This document shows positions 12,940-25,864 of a DNA stretch of 64,000 nucleotides, piece after piece. The stretch spans positions 56,896,237 through 56,960,236 of the forward strand of contig NC_088302.1 in the NCBI RefSeq assembly GCF_032854445.1. The letters are read 5' to 3'. Position numbers and translations under genes: made by a program. The stretch's first letter is position 1. Every line of letters starts with the position of its first letter. The stretch is from Liolophura sinensis (lineage: Eukaryota; Mollusca; Polyplacophora; Chitonida; Chitonidae). The notes below the pieces were generated by a model that saw nothing but the letters and a program-made list of their open reading frames with translations, ran no database searches and was not told where the DNA came from.

Positions 12940-13112
12940 TTTATCTATTTCATTGGTATTTTACTCCTTGCTCCAGAATATTTTACTTAAACGACGAGGG
13001 AAAGCATTGTGGTGGACGAAACCGGGGAAAATCCGTGACCATTCGCAGCTTGCTGTGGAACGTTTCCACGCACGGCTGGTGACGATGTCATCAAGAACTG
13101 GACTTGAACAAT
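12940..13112 (-). mobile_element. SINE family B copy, diverged
   Basis: Contains tttcattggtattttactcc, then cgacgagggaaagcattgtg, gaaaccggggaaaatccgtg, ccattcgcagcttgctg and aagaactggacttgaaca. This is the same order as the copy at 25597..25862, with the tRNA-like head truncated at the right. Confidence 0.8.
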
Positions 13113-14140
13113 TGGTTTTATATGTGTTTCATCTTTTTGTCTGACCAGCTATTCAACACATTTTCCTGTTATGTTAACCACAGGTTTTAGTCATTTATAA
13201 CTTACCCAATGGCGTATGAAAGCTGGAAGTTTTTCTTAGATTAGGTTATATAGGTCATGATTTGTCTCAAGATTTGTTTGAAAGAATATATTCCATTTAA
13301 AATGTGCATCACCGCGAAAAAAGAGGATGTTCTCCTGCACAAACAAATGAAGTATACATCTATACGAGACAGGCAAACCAAGAAGCGTACTAATTCGCAA
13401 ATATAAATTGTGCATCTCATTGGCCAGCCTTTAATTTTGAAGGAATTAAAAGCCTGACGAGAGTATCAAAGGGATGACTGAAAACTTCAGGCAATCAATA
13501 ACCAGTAATCGCCACTGTAAAGCCTCCAAGAAGTAGTCGTGTTGTTCCAATATGCTGTCATCTTTGACTTTCTCCATAAAACAGGTCTCACAGAACAGCC
13601 CACTTTCTTCAGCACTTATTTAAGACAGAAAACTCGACGATGAGCATCAAGCTGCATGTAGGCTTCAGCTCACATAAAACATTGCAAACAGCTCACTTCA
13701 TTACGACAAAGAGATTTACCCAAAGCCATTTTTCAGATTGTGTCTCTGGTGTAGCAGAGACCTCAATCATATCACTCTCTGACAGGAAATGGAATGATTC
13801 CAAGACGTGACCGTGGAGAAAACTCACTAAGCTTCTTTGTCAAGAACACTCCGGTTTGCATTCCAAGTATCTGTTCTCAGTTTAATCGCCAAATTACACA
13901 ATTCAACAAGGATGAGCAAAGTGGGGCATTTCAGAGGTAAAGGATATTGACCAACACAAGCTGCTAAAACCAGGACAAATCTCACACCGGATGAGCAACC
14001 GAAGTGTGGTACGAAGTACAAACCAAGGGGAAGTAACCCGATGAAATCAAGTGCACGACATTTGGTGATTTAAATCGAGTCCAACGTAACACACTATTCA
14101 TGACTGTAACATAGTTTGTTAGAGAAAATTTATGTTTGCA
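13113..14140. other. No recognised gene
   Basis: Unique sequence apart from the weak similarity of 13755..13830 to 8895..8990. The 64-aa minus-strand frame at 13827..14021 shows no known motif. Confidence 0.45.
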
Positions 14141-14143
14141 ATG

Positions 14144-14213
14144 CTATCATCACGCCAATACTATCGTCACGCCAATACTATCATCACGCCAATGCTATCA
14201 TCACGCCAATGCT
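14144..14213. repeat. 18-bp short tandem repeat, about 4 copies
   Basis: Units of the form tatcatcacgccaatgc or tatcgtcacgccaatac. A C-rich, purine-poor stretch follows at 14225..14282. Confidence 0.85.
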
Positions 14214-14424
14214 GTTAAACAGGACCCTATACCACCCTCCCCCCCACACACACTCCCTCTCCATTCCCCCACCCCCCACGACAGGCTGCACATAATAGTA
14301 CTTTACTTTTATGACATAAAGCAGAACAGGCTGTGTGTGTTTTGATTATATATTACAGTAGTGTAGTCAGTATTCCGGGATGTGACTAATGCATTCGGAA
14401 CACTACCCAGGAGTAACGAGGCTC

Positions 14425-15240
14425 TGATGCATCTGGAAAATACAGTGATATGTGATTTCATCTTACACGAGTATAAAGAGGAGCACCGTAAAAGCCGACA
14501 GACAAATATTTAGTCGGCATAATTACACGAGTATAAAGAGGAGCACCGTAAAAGCCGACAGACAAATATTTAGTCGGCATAATTACACGAGTACAAAGAG
14601 GAGCACTGTAAAAGCCGACAGACAAATATTTAGTCGGCATAATTACACGAGTATAAAGAGGAGCACCGTAAAAGCCGACAGACAAATATTTAGTCGGCAT
14701 AATTACACGAGTATAAAGAGGAGCACCGTAAAAGCCGACAGACAAATATTTAGTCGGCATAATTACACGAGTATAAAGAGGAGCACTGTAAAAGCCGACA
14801 GACAAATATTTAGTCGGCATAATTACACGAGTATAAAGAGGAGCACCGTAAAAGCCGACAGACAAATATTTAGTCGGCATAATTACACAAGTATAAAGAG
14901 GAGCACTGTAAAAGCCGACAGACAAATTTTTAGTCGGCATAATTAATAAATTTATCCATAGTGTGTTGATTGTGAAGATAATGATCGGCCAGAGGCTCAA
15001 GGCTGTGAGCTGTGGATAATGACTTTTGAAGGATCTCAGCGAAAAGAAAAACACATCGTATCACGCGACACAGGAGGAATAGTTGAAAGTGCAGGCCTCA
15101 GCCTTCCTCTGATCTTAGTGGTAAGAGTGTTTGTTCTGCTATTTTGACTTCAATTTTAATCAAGCAGGCTTTATCGATGAAACAGCTGGCAAAACGCTTT
15201 TCCTACTCCATCATTTGACACCTCATAAGGAGGCCAGGAC
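14425..15240 (+). repeat. Local duplication, copy 2 (with expanded array)
   Basis: It matches 11320..11730 on both sides of an inserted block of eight 60-bp units at 14461..14945. The left shoulder is weaker (atctggaaaatacagtgat against atccggaaaacacattaat). The right shoulder is strong up to cataagga near 15230. Confidence 0.85.
14461..14945. repeat. 60-bp tandem repeat, 8 near-identical copies
   Basis: The unit includes cgagtataaagaggagcacc, gtaaaagccgacagacaaat and atttagtcggcataattaca. Differences are few and scattered (acc/act, atataa/acaaag). Each unit can form a small stem gccgac/gtcggc around a 13-base loop. The 60-bp period leaves both strands open (164 and 198 codons). It is an expansion of the single unit seen at about 11393..11425. 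Confidence 0.95.
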
Positions 15241-15412
15241 AACATTTAAAGCTAAGTGCTGTTTTCGGTCAAAGCATAGGCAAAAATTAAAGCGTCATGA
15301 TATGTGTACAACAAACCGTGTTGACGACACTTGTATGTGTTTGGGATACGAAAACTTGGACATATTGAACATAGTACTGAATTGAACGCCATAATCAAGA
15401 ATGTTTCAGTTA

Positions 15413-17637
15413 TATGATGGCGGTCAAATATATGGGAGAGGGATCTTGTTGAGCCTCAAGCCACCACACATCGCTAGTTGTATGACGGAGGTGAGATGTA
15501 TGGGTGGGGGAAATTGGTGTGCCTGGAGGAAGCCACCACACATCGCTAGCTATTTGACGGCGGTCAGATGTATGGGTGGAGGAATTGGTGTGCCTGGAGT
15601 AAGCCACCACACATCGCTAGTTGTATGACGGCGGTGAGATGTATTGGTGGGGGAAATTGATGTGCCTGGAGGAAGCCACCACACATCGCTAGTTGTATGA
15701 CGGCGGTGAGATGTATTGGTGGGGGAAATTGATGTGCCTGGAGGAAGCCACCACACATCGCTAGTTGTATGACGGCGGTGAGATGTATTGGTGGGGGAAA
15801 TTGATGTGCCTGGAGGAAGCCACCACACATCGCTAGTTGTATGACGGCGGTGAGATGTATGGGTGGGGGAATTGGTGTGCCTGGAGGAAGCCACCACACA
15901 TCGCTAGTTGTATGACGGCGGTCAGATGTATGGGTGGGGGAAATTGGTGTGAATGGAGGAAGCCACCACACATCGCTAGCTATTTGACGGCGGTGAGATG
16001 TATGGGTGGGGGAAATTGGTGTGCCTTGAGTAAGCCACCACACATCGCTAGTTGTATGACGGCGGTGAGATGTATTGGTGGGGGAAATTGATGTGCCTGG
16101 AGTAAGCCACCACACATCGCTAGTTGTATGACGGCGGTGAGATGTATTGGTTGGGGAAATTGGTGTGCCTGGAGCAACCCGCCACACATCGCTAGTTTTA
16201 GAAGGGTGGTCAGATGTATTGGTGGGGGAAATTGGTGTGCCTGGAGCAACCCGCCACACATCGCTAGTTTTAGAAGGGTGGTCAGATGTATTGGTGGGGG
16301 AAATTGGTGTGCCTGGAGCAACCCGCCACACATCGCTAGTTGTATGACGGCGGTGAGATGTATGGGTGGGGGAAATTGGTGTGCCTGGAGTAGGCCACCA
16401 CACATCGCTAGCTATTTGACGGCGTTGAGATGTATGGGTGGGGGAAATTGGTGTGCCTGGAGGAAGCCACCACACATCGCTAGCTATTTGACGGCGGTGA
16501 GATGTATGGGTGGGGGAAATTGGTGTGCCTGGAGGAAGCCACCACAAATCGCTAGTTGTATGACGGCGGTGAGATGTATGGGTGGGGGAAATTGATGTGC
16601 CTTGAGGAAGCCACCACACATCGCTAGCTATTTGACGGCGGTCAGATGTATGGGTGGAGGAATTGGTGTGCCTGGAGTAAGCCACCACACATCGCTAGTT
16701 GTATGACGGCGGTGAGATGTATGGGTGGGGGAAATTGGTGTGAATGGAGGAAGCCACCACACATCGCTAGTTGTATGACGGCGGTGAGATGTATTGGTGG
16801 GGGAAATTGATGTGCCTGGAGGAAGCCACCACACATCGCTAGTTGTATGACGGCGGTGAGATGTATTGGTGGGGGAAATTGATGTGCCTGGAGTAAGCCA
16901 CCACACATCGCTAGTTGTATGATGGCGGTGAGATGTATTGGTGGGGAAATTGGTGTGCCTGGAGCAACCCGCCACACATCGCTAGTTTTAGAAGGGTGGT
17001 CAGATGCATGGGTGGGGGAAATTGGTGTGCCTGGAGCAACCCGCCACACATCGCTAGTTTTAGAAGGGTGGTCAGATGTATGGGTGGGGGAAATTGGTGT
17101 GCCTGGAGCAACCCGCCACACATCGCTAGTTGTATGACGGCGGTGAGATGTATGGGTGGGGGAAATTGGTGTGCATAGAGTAAGCCACCACAAATCGCTA
17201 GTTGTATGACGGCGGTGAGATGTATTGGTGGGGGAAATTGGTGTGCCTGGAGGAAGCCACCACACATCGCTAGCTATTTGACGGCGGTGAGATGTATTGG
17301 TGGGGGAAATTGGTGTGCCTGGAGTAGGCCACCACACATCGCTAGCTATTTGACGGCGGTCAGATGTATGGGTGGGGGAAATTGGTGTGCCTGGAGGAAC
17401 CCACCACACATCGCTATCTATTTGACGGCGGTGAGATGTATGGGTGGGGGAAATTGGTGTGCCTGGAGGAAGCCACCACACATCGCTAGTTGTATGACGG
17501 CGGTGAGATGTATGGGTGGGGGAAATTGGTGTGCATGGAGGAAGCCACCACACATCGCTAGTTGTATGACGGCGGTGAGATGTATGGGTGGGGGAATTGG
17601 TGTGCCTGGAGTAAGCCACCACATACTGCTAGTTATA
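15413..17637. repeat. 72-bp satellite-like array, about 31 copies
   Basis: The unit contains tatgacggcggtgagatgta, tgggtgggggaaattggtgt, gcctggaggaagccaccaca and catcgctagttg. Variant units (tatttgacgg; gcaacccgcc with ttttagaagg) are ordered, and a block of three of the latter occurs at about 16171 and again at 16961, so a higher-order unit of about 790 bp (11 units) is present. Period 72 keeps several frames open, up to 374 codons on the minus strand. Confidence 0.95.
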
Positions 17638-17639
17638 GG

Positions 17640-20600
17640 GGGGAAGTAGGTAGATTCAAGCCATCTACCTTATTCGTTAAAAGCTCGAAAGTTGCATCTC
17701 ACCAGCTCTTTAATCATTTGAACCAGGGCGGTCCCTTTTCAACAGATAGTCCAAATTGCAAGAATTGTAATATACGATGTCAAATTCATCGCAGTGTACT
17801 GAGACTATGGCTTTGGCGTATACCTTTGCTGTGAGATATTAGTATTTGGAAAAATATAACTTTCAGTAAGAACACATTTTCATATGAAACAATTTCGACT
17901 TGACAGGTTTTTTTTTAATAATTAAGCTTAACTTTGACCCAAAAAATTCGAAGGGTAAGCTGAAATAAGAACTAAAAGCGAAGGTTCTTTGATATGTGCA
18001 GTATTAAGTAATGGTGAGGGTGTCTGTGAACTTCAGTGGAGCAATTTATTAAGAGGCGAACGCTGGTGGTCCGTTCAGGATAGGGACATTCGGGGAGAGA
18101 TTTACCGGCAACTGTCAACACCGGGACTAAATGATGGAATCCGTGAACCAGAAGTTTCACATCCACAATCAATATCCGATCGGGACAAATCCTTTTGTGA
18201 TCGCCGGGTTTGTTTATCACGGAGGCTCATGGGTCAACTGCCAAAGTCTCTCTGCAGGATGATTGATCAAGGCGGCAGCATAATTAATTCCTTAAAGAGA
18301 TTGGTGGAATAATGTTGATTGTGAAGTAACATTTTCCCGATGTAATGATGGATTGGTTGTGGGCTTCTCTAGCTCGTTTGTCATGTAACACCAGCCCGAC
18401 CGCAACTTATCCCGTCATTCCACACCTCTACGTCACAAACGCCGTTCCTTAGGCACTTTTACCAAATGTATAAAGTGTGGTCAAAAGGTTTTTGAGTTCG
18501 CCATCAAAGAAAGTCTGTGTTTCAGACAACCTATCCCGTTAGCAATGATCCCAGATGACGAAATGAAAGCGATGGATGTTTTTCCACGCCTTGTATAGCA
18601 TTGGTTCCTCCTTTTCCCCAAGCAAACTATATAAAGAATGCACCTAATTCGGAAATGGACTGTCAAATTTCAGATCAGAAAAGAACATTTCGGCATTTTG
18701 TTATTCTTGCCTTGAAATCCTGGTTGGCTGTGGGTGTTGAGCAGCCCCTGCCTGCCACAAAGAGGATCTGCCTCCCAGTAAGAGACTCAGTCGTATAGAT
18801 CCCCGTCTTTGGCTGTGTGATTCGTCCAATAAACGAGCAGAGATCCGTGTCTCTCTTATCCTCATGGTCATCGATTTATTCAATTTTTAGTTATGGAGGA
18901 AAGTAATGAGATTTTTAGCTTCCACGGGGATGGTTTTCTCATCCTGATGTCAGTGCTTACAGATATTTGTGTCAGATTACACACATTTCTTCATTTAGGA
19001 CATTGACATCACAATACCACTCCCCTCGCTTCCATTGACTCTGACCGAGTGACAGGCAGATAAATGGTACCCCCCACCCACCCACTTCCCCCCGAGTGGA
19101 GGAACTATAATCACCCACTGAGTCATTTTGTCTAATCTTGCAAAATTTCCTGGATCTCTCTCGTCTAAATCCAGGTGGCATTTTCCCCCAGGTGGAACTG
19201 CAAATGGCCAGGAAGTTTCACTACACCTGTAATCCAGAAGGACAGAGGACCCATATAATCTCGTTTAAACAATACCTAGAGCAGTTTGTCTGTGAGCTCA
19301 TGATTTTTTTAATTGTCATGGATTACGACATATATTTGTTCAAATGCAAGCTGCACGAGCCAGTATCACAAATGGTTTATTTCAAGAGAAGAAAAGCACT
19401 GTGCATCATAATTTCGATGCGAATCACTAGTCTTGTCTTCTTAATCTTCTTAAAAAGAAACGGATTGTCTGAAATGTCCACCTTTTTTCGGAATATTGAT
19501 ATCGCCCCCTAAATTCTTCTCCCAAATTTGTAAAGCACTCAACGAATAGTGGCACAACCTTTAAAAAGATTCTTCACAACGACTATGCGATATGTTCATC
19601 ATCGGGCTAAACACACCTGGACAGTGAGACTGGGAGCCGCGTGAGGATTATTGCCTCAGTCAGTGAGAAAATCTACACTTCCCCGATCGTATTGTTTGTG
19701 GTCTGAGTCTTGGTGACAGAAATCAGTGATCGGCGCACGGATGGCGGGGGTGGGGGTTAGTTGTTTTCGTTTGCGTCGTCTTACGTTTGCTGAAAACCAA
19801 TTGTCTTCCACCAGTATGGCATTCAAAGTATATGTCCCAAGTGAAAAAGATCGCCAGTAAATTACCAAAAGTGTTTGATTTACACTGAGGAAAGTATAAA
19901 TGTGTAAATTTTTGAGTATCTCGTTAAATAACAATCAAGAAAATATGGAGAAGAAAAAAGTGGGAAGCCAAGCATGTTTTGAAAACTGCACAAAACGGAA
20001 CCAAACGTATGTTTTCGCCTACTGTATTGATATACAGTGTAATTAACAGGTGGTGCTTATCTGGGGAGTTGTAAACTGGTTTGCAAATGTACTTTGCAAG
20101 TTGTTTTTTTAATGAAGCTGGGTTGATAGTATGTGGTTAGTGATTATATGAAGATTTAATCTTTGTAATATCCGTTTTCTCATAAAGTTAAATGTTACGA
20201 ACCGATAAGATTGAAGAATGGAACAAAACAGAGATTGGAATCCATTTGCTTTGGGAACGAAAGGACTTAAGTTAGTTTGAATTTTATCTCAAGTTTGAGG
20301 CCAGTGAAACCCCCGAACAGATCATTACATTTACTCCCACCTTCATCGTCCATTTTCTTCGTTTCATTCCTATTTCAATGCATCCATAAACCTCACCGTC
20401 GTTATAGAAATTAAAAATTCTTGAGTTAACAATCAGTTAATCATTCTGATTAGTGGCTGGTCATTTCACTTACCTGAAGACTGGAAGCTAAGAGAACTAT
20501 ACCTAAGTTCCACATAAATGTACGTTCTCTAGAGCACATTAAATCCTTTAGAAATGTTGAGATAAAGGATAACATGTAGGGCTACTGTACAATTGGGAGT

Positions 20601-22625
20601 ACGATCTCAGTTTAGAAGTTGCAGCTTTGTCACGGCCTTGTGAATGCTCAACATTTCTGTTAATGAAAAATGTAATGGATTTCTAGCAGTCTCCCTTCCA
20701 GACGCTACACTTTGTCTCTTTCCGGAAGTGAATGACTTTGAAATCAAGCGGATATAACAGATTATACAGGGGAAATCTATTGGTCAACACTCAAGTGACA
20801 TTTATGATCCGTCCGCAGTTCGATGTTTCCGATCTAATGAATACAAGAACGACTCAACACGTTATAACAGATCAATGTTAACAACATTTTTGAAGTCAGG
20901 AGAAGTCTTGACTTGCTCCAGTTATGTCGCCATAAATCATGTGTACTCACATACCATTGCTACATAGCAACTACCAGAGCATATAATAGGGATAAGAATG
21001 TCTCAGATACACTAAATGTACGGAGGCTGGACCAGTACCGGCTCTCGTAAGACATTCAAGAAACTGATGCTTTCTGACAAACCGTGGCCATAAATTTCTC
21101 TTATTTTTTCAATCGTCATTTTTCTTCTCTCAGATCGGGCTTCATGGAAAAGAGTTAGGTTGTAAGAAGTATAGTGGAGAATCTAAAAATAGCATCTTCT
21201 TTGCGCTTTTCTCACAATGTAGAGATTGTAATATTTGTGGATTGATTAAATTCTTGAATGAATCCTAATATTTTTTATATTAACTGAAATTTTTTTTATT
21301 TTTACCGACTCTAACTGAGAATTTAACCATTCACCGTTACTGTTTGACTGGTATGCGCTCAAAGTGTAAGCGAAATCCCAGTGCTTGTAGGGTGCATGTA
21401 TTATTTAAAGGTGAGGAGCGTAGGCTGCAAACATCAGTAACAACAGAAGCTTCACCACACCGTGACCTCATGATGTGACTGAGGCGAGTTTATGTCCAGA
21501 CTTTACACACCCTAAAAAAGACGCAAAGGAAACTCCACCCACGGTTGCATCAGAGTTTTCTACATGAAAACAAGTTACCGTATGATTCATAACATCCCCG
21601 TCATAACGCCCAACAATCGTGTCGAACTTTCGCTTACTTTTAACTGAACGCTTCAAATGGTCATCTGTTTTCTCCTCGAGTACGTTATAATTTGTCAGCT
21701 GATTTATGTACAGCTTCCGCGTTGGCCCACACATGTAAGGCATTGCCTCCCCTGCAGACGATAACATCCAACGGTTTTCAGTCCGAACCACCTTTATGGT
21801 AAGTTCCCGACAAAAAGGTTATTACGTAGGTAATAACAGATAACTGAACCATTTTTGATTTTGAAAAAAGGCCTAAATCAAATAAATCATAATGAAATCT
21901 GTATTAAGTTGTCAGTATTCTGATTTAGAAAAATGCACTTTTCTGAAAATAAAACTTAACATGGAATATAAAATATTAATCTGTTACACAACTGTAGCGT
22001 TGTACTTCCTTAATACCTGGAAATCGCTTCACAGAATCCGCTTTCCTCACAACAGAAAGCAAGAAGGCTTTGTGAGCCGAGAAATAAAAAGCGTTTGTGA
22101 TATATGAGGCATATAGTTAATATCAGCGCTGACTGTTTTCCCCCCTTTTTTTTGCCCCAAACCCTCGGTACGTCACATCATATTGAACTGTTTGTTAATT
22201 CGCTGTGCTAATCCTCTGAACTAATGAGGAATGCGCTTCAAGACAGGACTAGCTTTTATTAAGCCATTTAAATGAAAAATTGCCGGTATATTAACATAAC
22301 GAGCAGTTTAAGGAGAAATAACAACAGAAGCCCTTGGTGATAAATTATGTAGTTAAGACAGAGCTAAAGGACCGAAAAAATTCGTAATAATTGATAGGTA
22401 TTTAAGGAGATATGGCCGTCGACAATGCAACCTCCTTAAGCCGTCGTTCTGCCCGTGTAATATTGTTGTCTGCCGTACGTATCTCCGATCGTTACTAAGG
22501 TGCAAAAAAAAATACGGTAAGAGAAAACCTCGACGATTCATGGCATTTTGGGATATATATAATTAGACCAAATGACAGGATATCTGGAATGTTCTTATTC
22601 ATGAGGAGGGGATGTGTAAATGAAC
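17640..22625. other. 5 kb without a supported feature
   Basis: AT-rich, apparently unique DNA. The longer frames (17989..18312 plus, 19138..19512 plus, 21468..21791 minus) were read and match no family I know. Splice-site context does not make them convincing exons. Confidence 0.5.
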
Positions 22626-22627
22626 GA

Positions 22628-23086
22628 GTAGTTTTGTGTACATTCCACGTCACAAGTAGTTTTGTGTACATTCCACGTCACGAGTAGTTTTGTGTACATT
22701 CTACGGTACGGCTAGTTTTGTGTACATTATACGGTACGGCTAGTTTTGTGTACATTCTACGGTACGGCTAGTTTTGTGTACATTCTACGGCACGGCCAGT
22801 TTTGTGTACATTCTACGGTACGGTCAGTTTTGTGTACATTCTACGGTACGGCTAGTTTTGTGTACATTCTACGGTACGGCCAGTTTTGTGTACATTCTAC
22901 GGTACGGCTAGTTTTGTGTACATTATACGGCACGGCTAGTTTTGTGTACATTATACGGCACGGCCAGTTTTGTGTACATTATACGGCACGGCCAGTTTTG
23001 TGTACATTATACGGCACGGCCAGTTTTGTGTACATTATACGGCACGGCCAGTTTTGTGTACATTATACGGCACGGCCAGTTTTGTG
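22628..23086. repeat. 28-bp minisatellite, about 16 copies
   Basis: The unit is gttttgtgtacattctacgg plus tacggcta, with ordered variants (attcca at left, attcta in the centre, attata with cacggcca at right). The gradient suggests growth by local duplication. Head-to-tail units leave no spacers. Confidence 0.95.
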
Positions 23087-23105
23087 AAAATGTGATACAT
23101 GTATA

Positions 23106-23150
23106 TTTATTTATTTGATTGGTGTTATACACCGTATTCAAGAATATTAT
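23106..23150 (-). mobile_element. SINE family B terminal fragment
   Basis: The sequence atttgattggtgttatacac then cgtattcaagaatatt is the non-tRNA end of SINE family B; the rest is absent. Confidence 0.6.
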
Positions 23151-24600
23151 AAGTTACAACTACATGTATAAAAACAGTGTATAGGACTCAAGAAGATTAT
23201 CGCTCACCTTTATTGATATTTAAGTGCAATAATTAAAGTTGTATATTAGCTGAAGATAGCTTACTTTTGAACAATAAGGTAAAATGCATCCACTACACCA
23301 ACAGAAAACTAATTTAGGTAAAGATCATTAGGTAATACCACTCAGAACTGTATTCCAAATAGTACCTTTACTTATCTCTTTTATATTTTGGTTGGACTAT
23401 ATAAACTAATAGCTGGTAAACTTTCGGAATTCTATATGTGGGATTTATATAGATAAACTGACGTTACCAAATTCAGGAATAAAAAAGGAATTTTGCTTTG
23501 TGATATCATCTTTTGTGGTCTTTCCTTTAACCGTCAATTAGATGTTGTTTGCCTTCAGTTTTAATATCTAGTGATCTTTATTGTATTAATGTAGAGCAAG
23601 TGTTGGCATACTTGACATACGATTTGGATATTACATGGGGTTGAACAAAATATGGAATGGATTTGCTGTTCAGAAAAAAGGAAATTGCTATCTTTGGTCG
23701 GGGGAACGTCTGATCGAATATCATGCCACTTATTTCCTATCAGAGACAAAGGAACATAAATTACTACAGACATTAAGGTTAGGCACATGACAGGAAATGT
23801 TTCGCCATCATTGTTTATGTCTTTGTTTTATGATAACCTGGTGTCACAACGATGATAATTTTGCTGGTTTAATATGTGGATTGCAGATAAGATCATAGGG
23901 CTTGGCGAAATAACTCAAGAATCAAGTTAGAGTTTTGAGGTCTGCTTTGAACATGCAGTCATGAAATGAGCTGAAACTGTTTCATCTTTCTTTCCCCGTT
24001 TTATGGCGTACTCATATGTCATGTTGTACAATTTAGTATTGACATGTAGATTAAAGCTTTCTGATAACTGCAGACATGATGCTGAATTTACATACAACTC
24101 TGGTGGTAATTTCCGTCCACTTCTGCCTCGTTTTCCTCCATCCATAAACTGGGGTTCTATCATATGTCAAATGTTGTGTTTCCCTTTCACAAACCACCAT
24201 TCTTGTTTTTTTTTTATTCAAGGCAAAGGAAACTGAAGGGAAAATGGGATCAGGGTTTCAAACAATAAGCAAATCCTGATATCAGACACCGTCTAAAAAC
24301 AATTTTATCACTTGTAATATAAGAGAACTTCATGCCTAATACCACTTCTCATGAAAAGGCAAAAATAGGAAAATACAATTTAGCTCTTTTATTTTAAGGA
24401 AAATTCGCATCAAATCTGATCTTCATTGTGATATCTGCAGCATTAGAAGGGTCAACTAAAAACATAGCAGTATAAAGGATCCATCTCTAAAACAAATCAC
24501 TAGAAATGTTTCCAAATAGGAAAACGAAAACATTTCACAGTTTTTGCGGAAAGCGGTTCCATGACATGTGAATTCGGCAGGTTTCCTTCATGTTATGAAC
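23151..24600. other. No recognised feature
   Basis: AT-rich unique sequence; no repeat, exon or RNA gene recognised. Confidence 0.5.
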
Positions 24601-24601
24601 A

Positions 24602-24852
24602 TGACGACGACTCTCTTATGGCCGTTTGTGGATTCTCCCTATATCACTGTCCACTGGACTATGTTGACCATCAGTCGGCGACGACTCTCTTGTGGCCGTT
24701 TGTGGGTACTCCCGATGTCACTGTCCATTGGGCCATGTTGACCATCAGGGTCGACGACTCTCTTGTGGCCGTTTGTGGATTCTCCCGATGTCACTGTCCA
24801 TTGGGCCATGTTGACCATTAGGGGCGATGACTCTCTTGTGGCCGTTTGTGCT
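24602..24852. repeat. 72-74-bp tandem repeat, 3.5 copies
   Basis: Units start acgactctcttgtggccgtt (24607, 24681, 24754, 24826) and contain gatgtcactgtccattgggc and catgttgaccatcag. The 86-aa plus-strand frame is a product of the repeat. Confidence 0.9.
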
Positions 24853-25594
24853 CTCTAACCTTCATTGAAACCATTTGTTTTCTAAAGGGACACAATACGC
24901 GGATGTTTTCGCTTGTAGAGACGAACTTAATCGCCCGTGAAATGCGCTAACGATATTATGGGTGAGTTGTATCATGTGACCTACTAAACCATGTGACACA
25001 AACAAAGTTTCACAGTACAACACAAATCTATGTTGTTAATTGGTCAGCTCGATCGTGTCCATCGCCGAAAATGGCTTGAGCGGACACACTACGCGGAGAG
25101 AGGGAAATCGCCGGCGTATTTCTTCGCTAGTATCTGACATGTTTAATAATCGCAAATTTCGAGAGGTACAAGATCGCCTTTTAGAAATTCACAAAATACG
25201 CCTCTACGAGAGAAAAAAATTCATCTAGTGTGTTCCCGGCTTTACAGTATTATTTGAAGATTAGTACATAATACGTGGGAAATTCGTCAGTATTGTGCCA
25301 GAGGTTGTTTTTTTTCTTCGGATGCTCAGGTTTCGTTTACCCATAAACTGATCGTCAGCGTAGAAGTCAATAATTCTCGAATATGGCGTAAAATAACGTA
25401 CAAATAAATACATCCACGTAGTAGAAAACGACATTCATGTTTACGGAAATGCCACACATAGCTTTGGTGAAACAAAGTACGCACTATAAAAGAGTTTTGT
25501 TTGTGCCATATGTGCCAATCTCTGGTAATGCTGGCAAAGTGTTTGCAAGATGAATAACAACAACCATTTCTGGAATTCATGCACCATTGGACAT
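24853..25594. other. No recognised feature
   Basis: Unique sequence; small frames only. Confidence 0.45.
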
Positions 25595-25596
25595 TT

Positions 25597-25862
25597 AAAT
25601 TTATTTACTTTTTTGATTGGTGTTTTACGCCGTACTAAAGAATATTTCACTCATACGACGGCGGCCAGTATTATGATGGGAGGGAACCGGGCAGAGACGG
25701 AAGAGGAGACCAATGACCATCCGCAGATTGTTGAAAAAGCTTCTCACGTTTTCTTTTTTCGAAGAGGACGTCAACATGAGCTAGACTCACAGCGATTTGC
25801 TGTGTTGGACCTTGTGTCATTGTTCTGGGCTAACAGGCTAACCCACCGACTACTGGACATTT
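25597..25862 (-). mobile_element. SINE family B, near full length
   Basis: From ttttgattggtgttttacgc and cgtactaaagaatatttcac through acgacggcggccagtattat and gaccatccgcagattgttg to a right end with acatgagctagactcacagc and a tRNA-like head (minus strand). This is the most complete B copy and serves as the guide for 12481, 12940, 23106 and 34118. It resembles a repeat widespread in bivalve sequences (recall, not checked). The sequence catttaaa occurs at both edges (near 25591 and 25858), a possible short TSD. Confidence 0.8.
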
Positions 25863-25864
25863 AA

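Noticed and set aside
14452-15054. 164- and 198-codon frames on opposite strands
   Set aside because: They are produced by the 60-bp repeat, and the paralogous copy at 11.4 kb has no such frame.
15564-17622. Open frames of 326-374 codons on the minus strand
   Set aside because: They follow the 72-bp tandem repeat in several frames and both strands at once, with no domain or flanking unique coding sequence.
21468-21791. 107-codon minus-strand frame
   Set aside because: It starts at GTG, and no domain, splice context or homologue was recognised.
22628-23086. CRISPR-like array of 28-bp repeats
   Set aside because: Units are directly adjacent with no spacers, and the window is eukaryotic.
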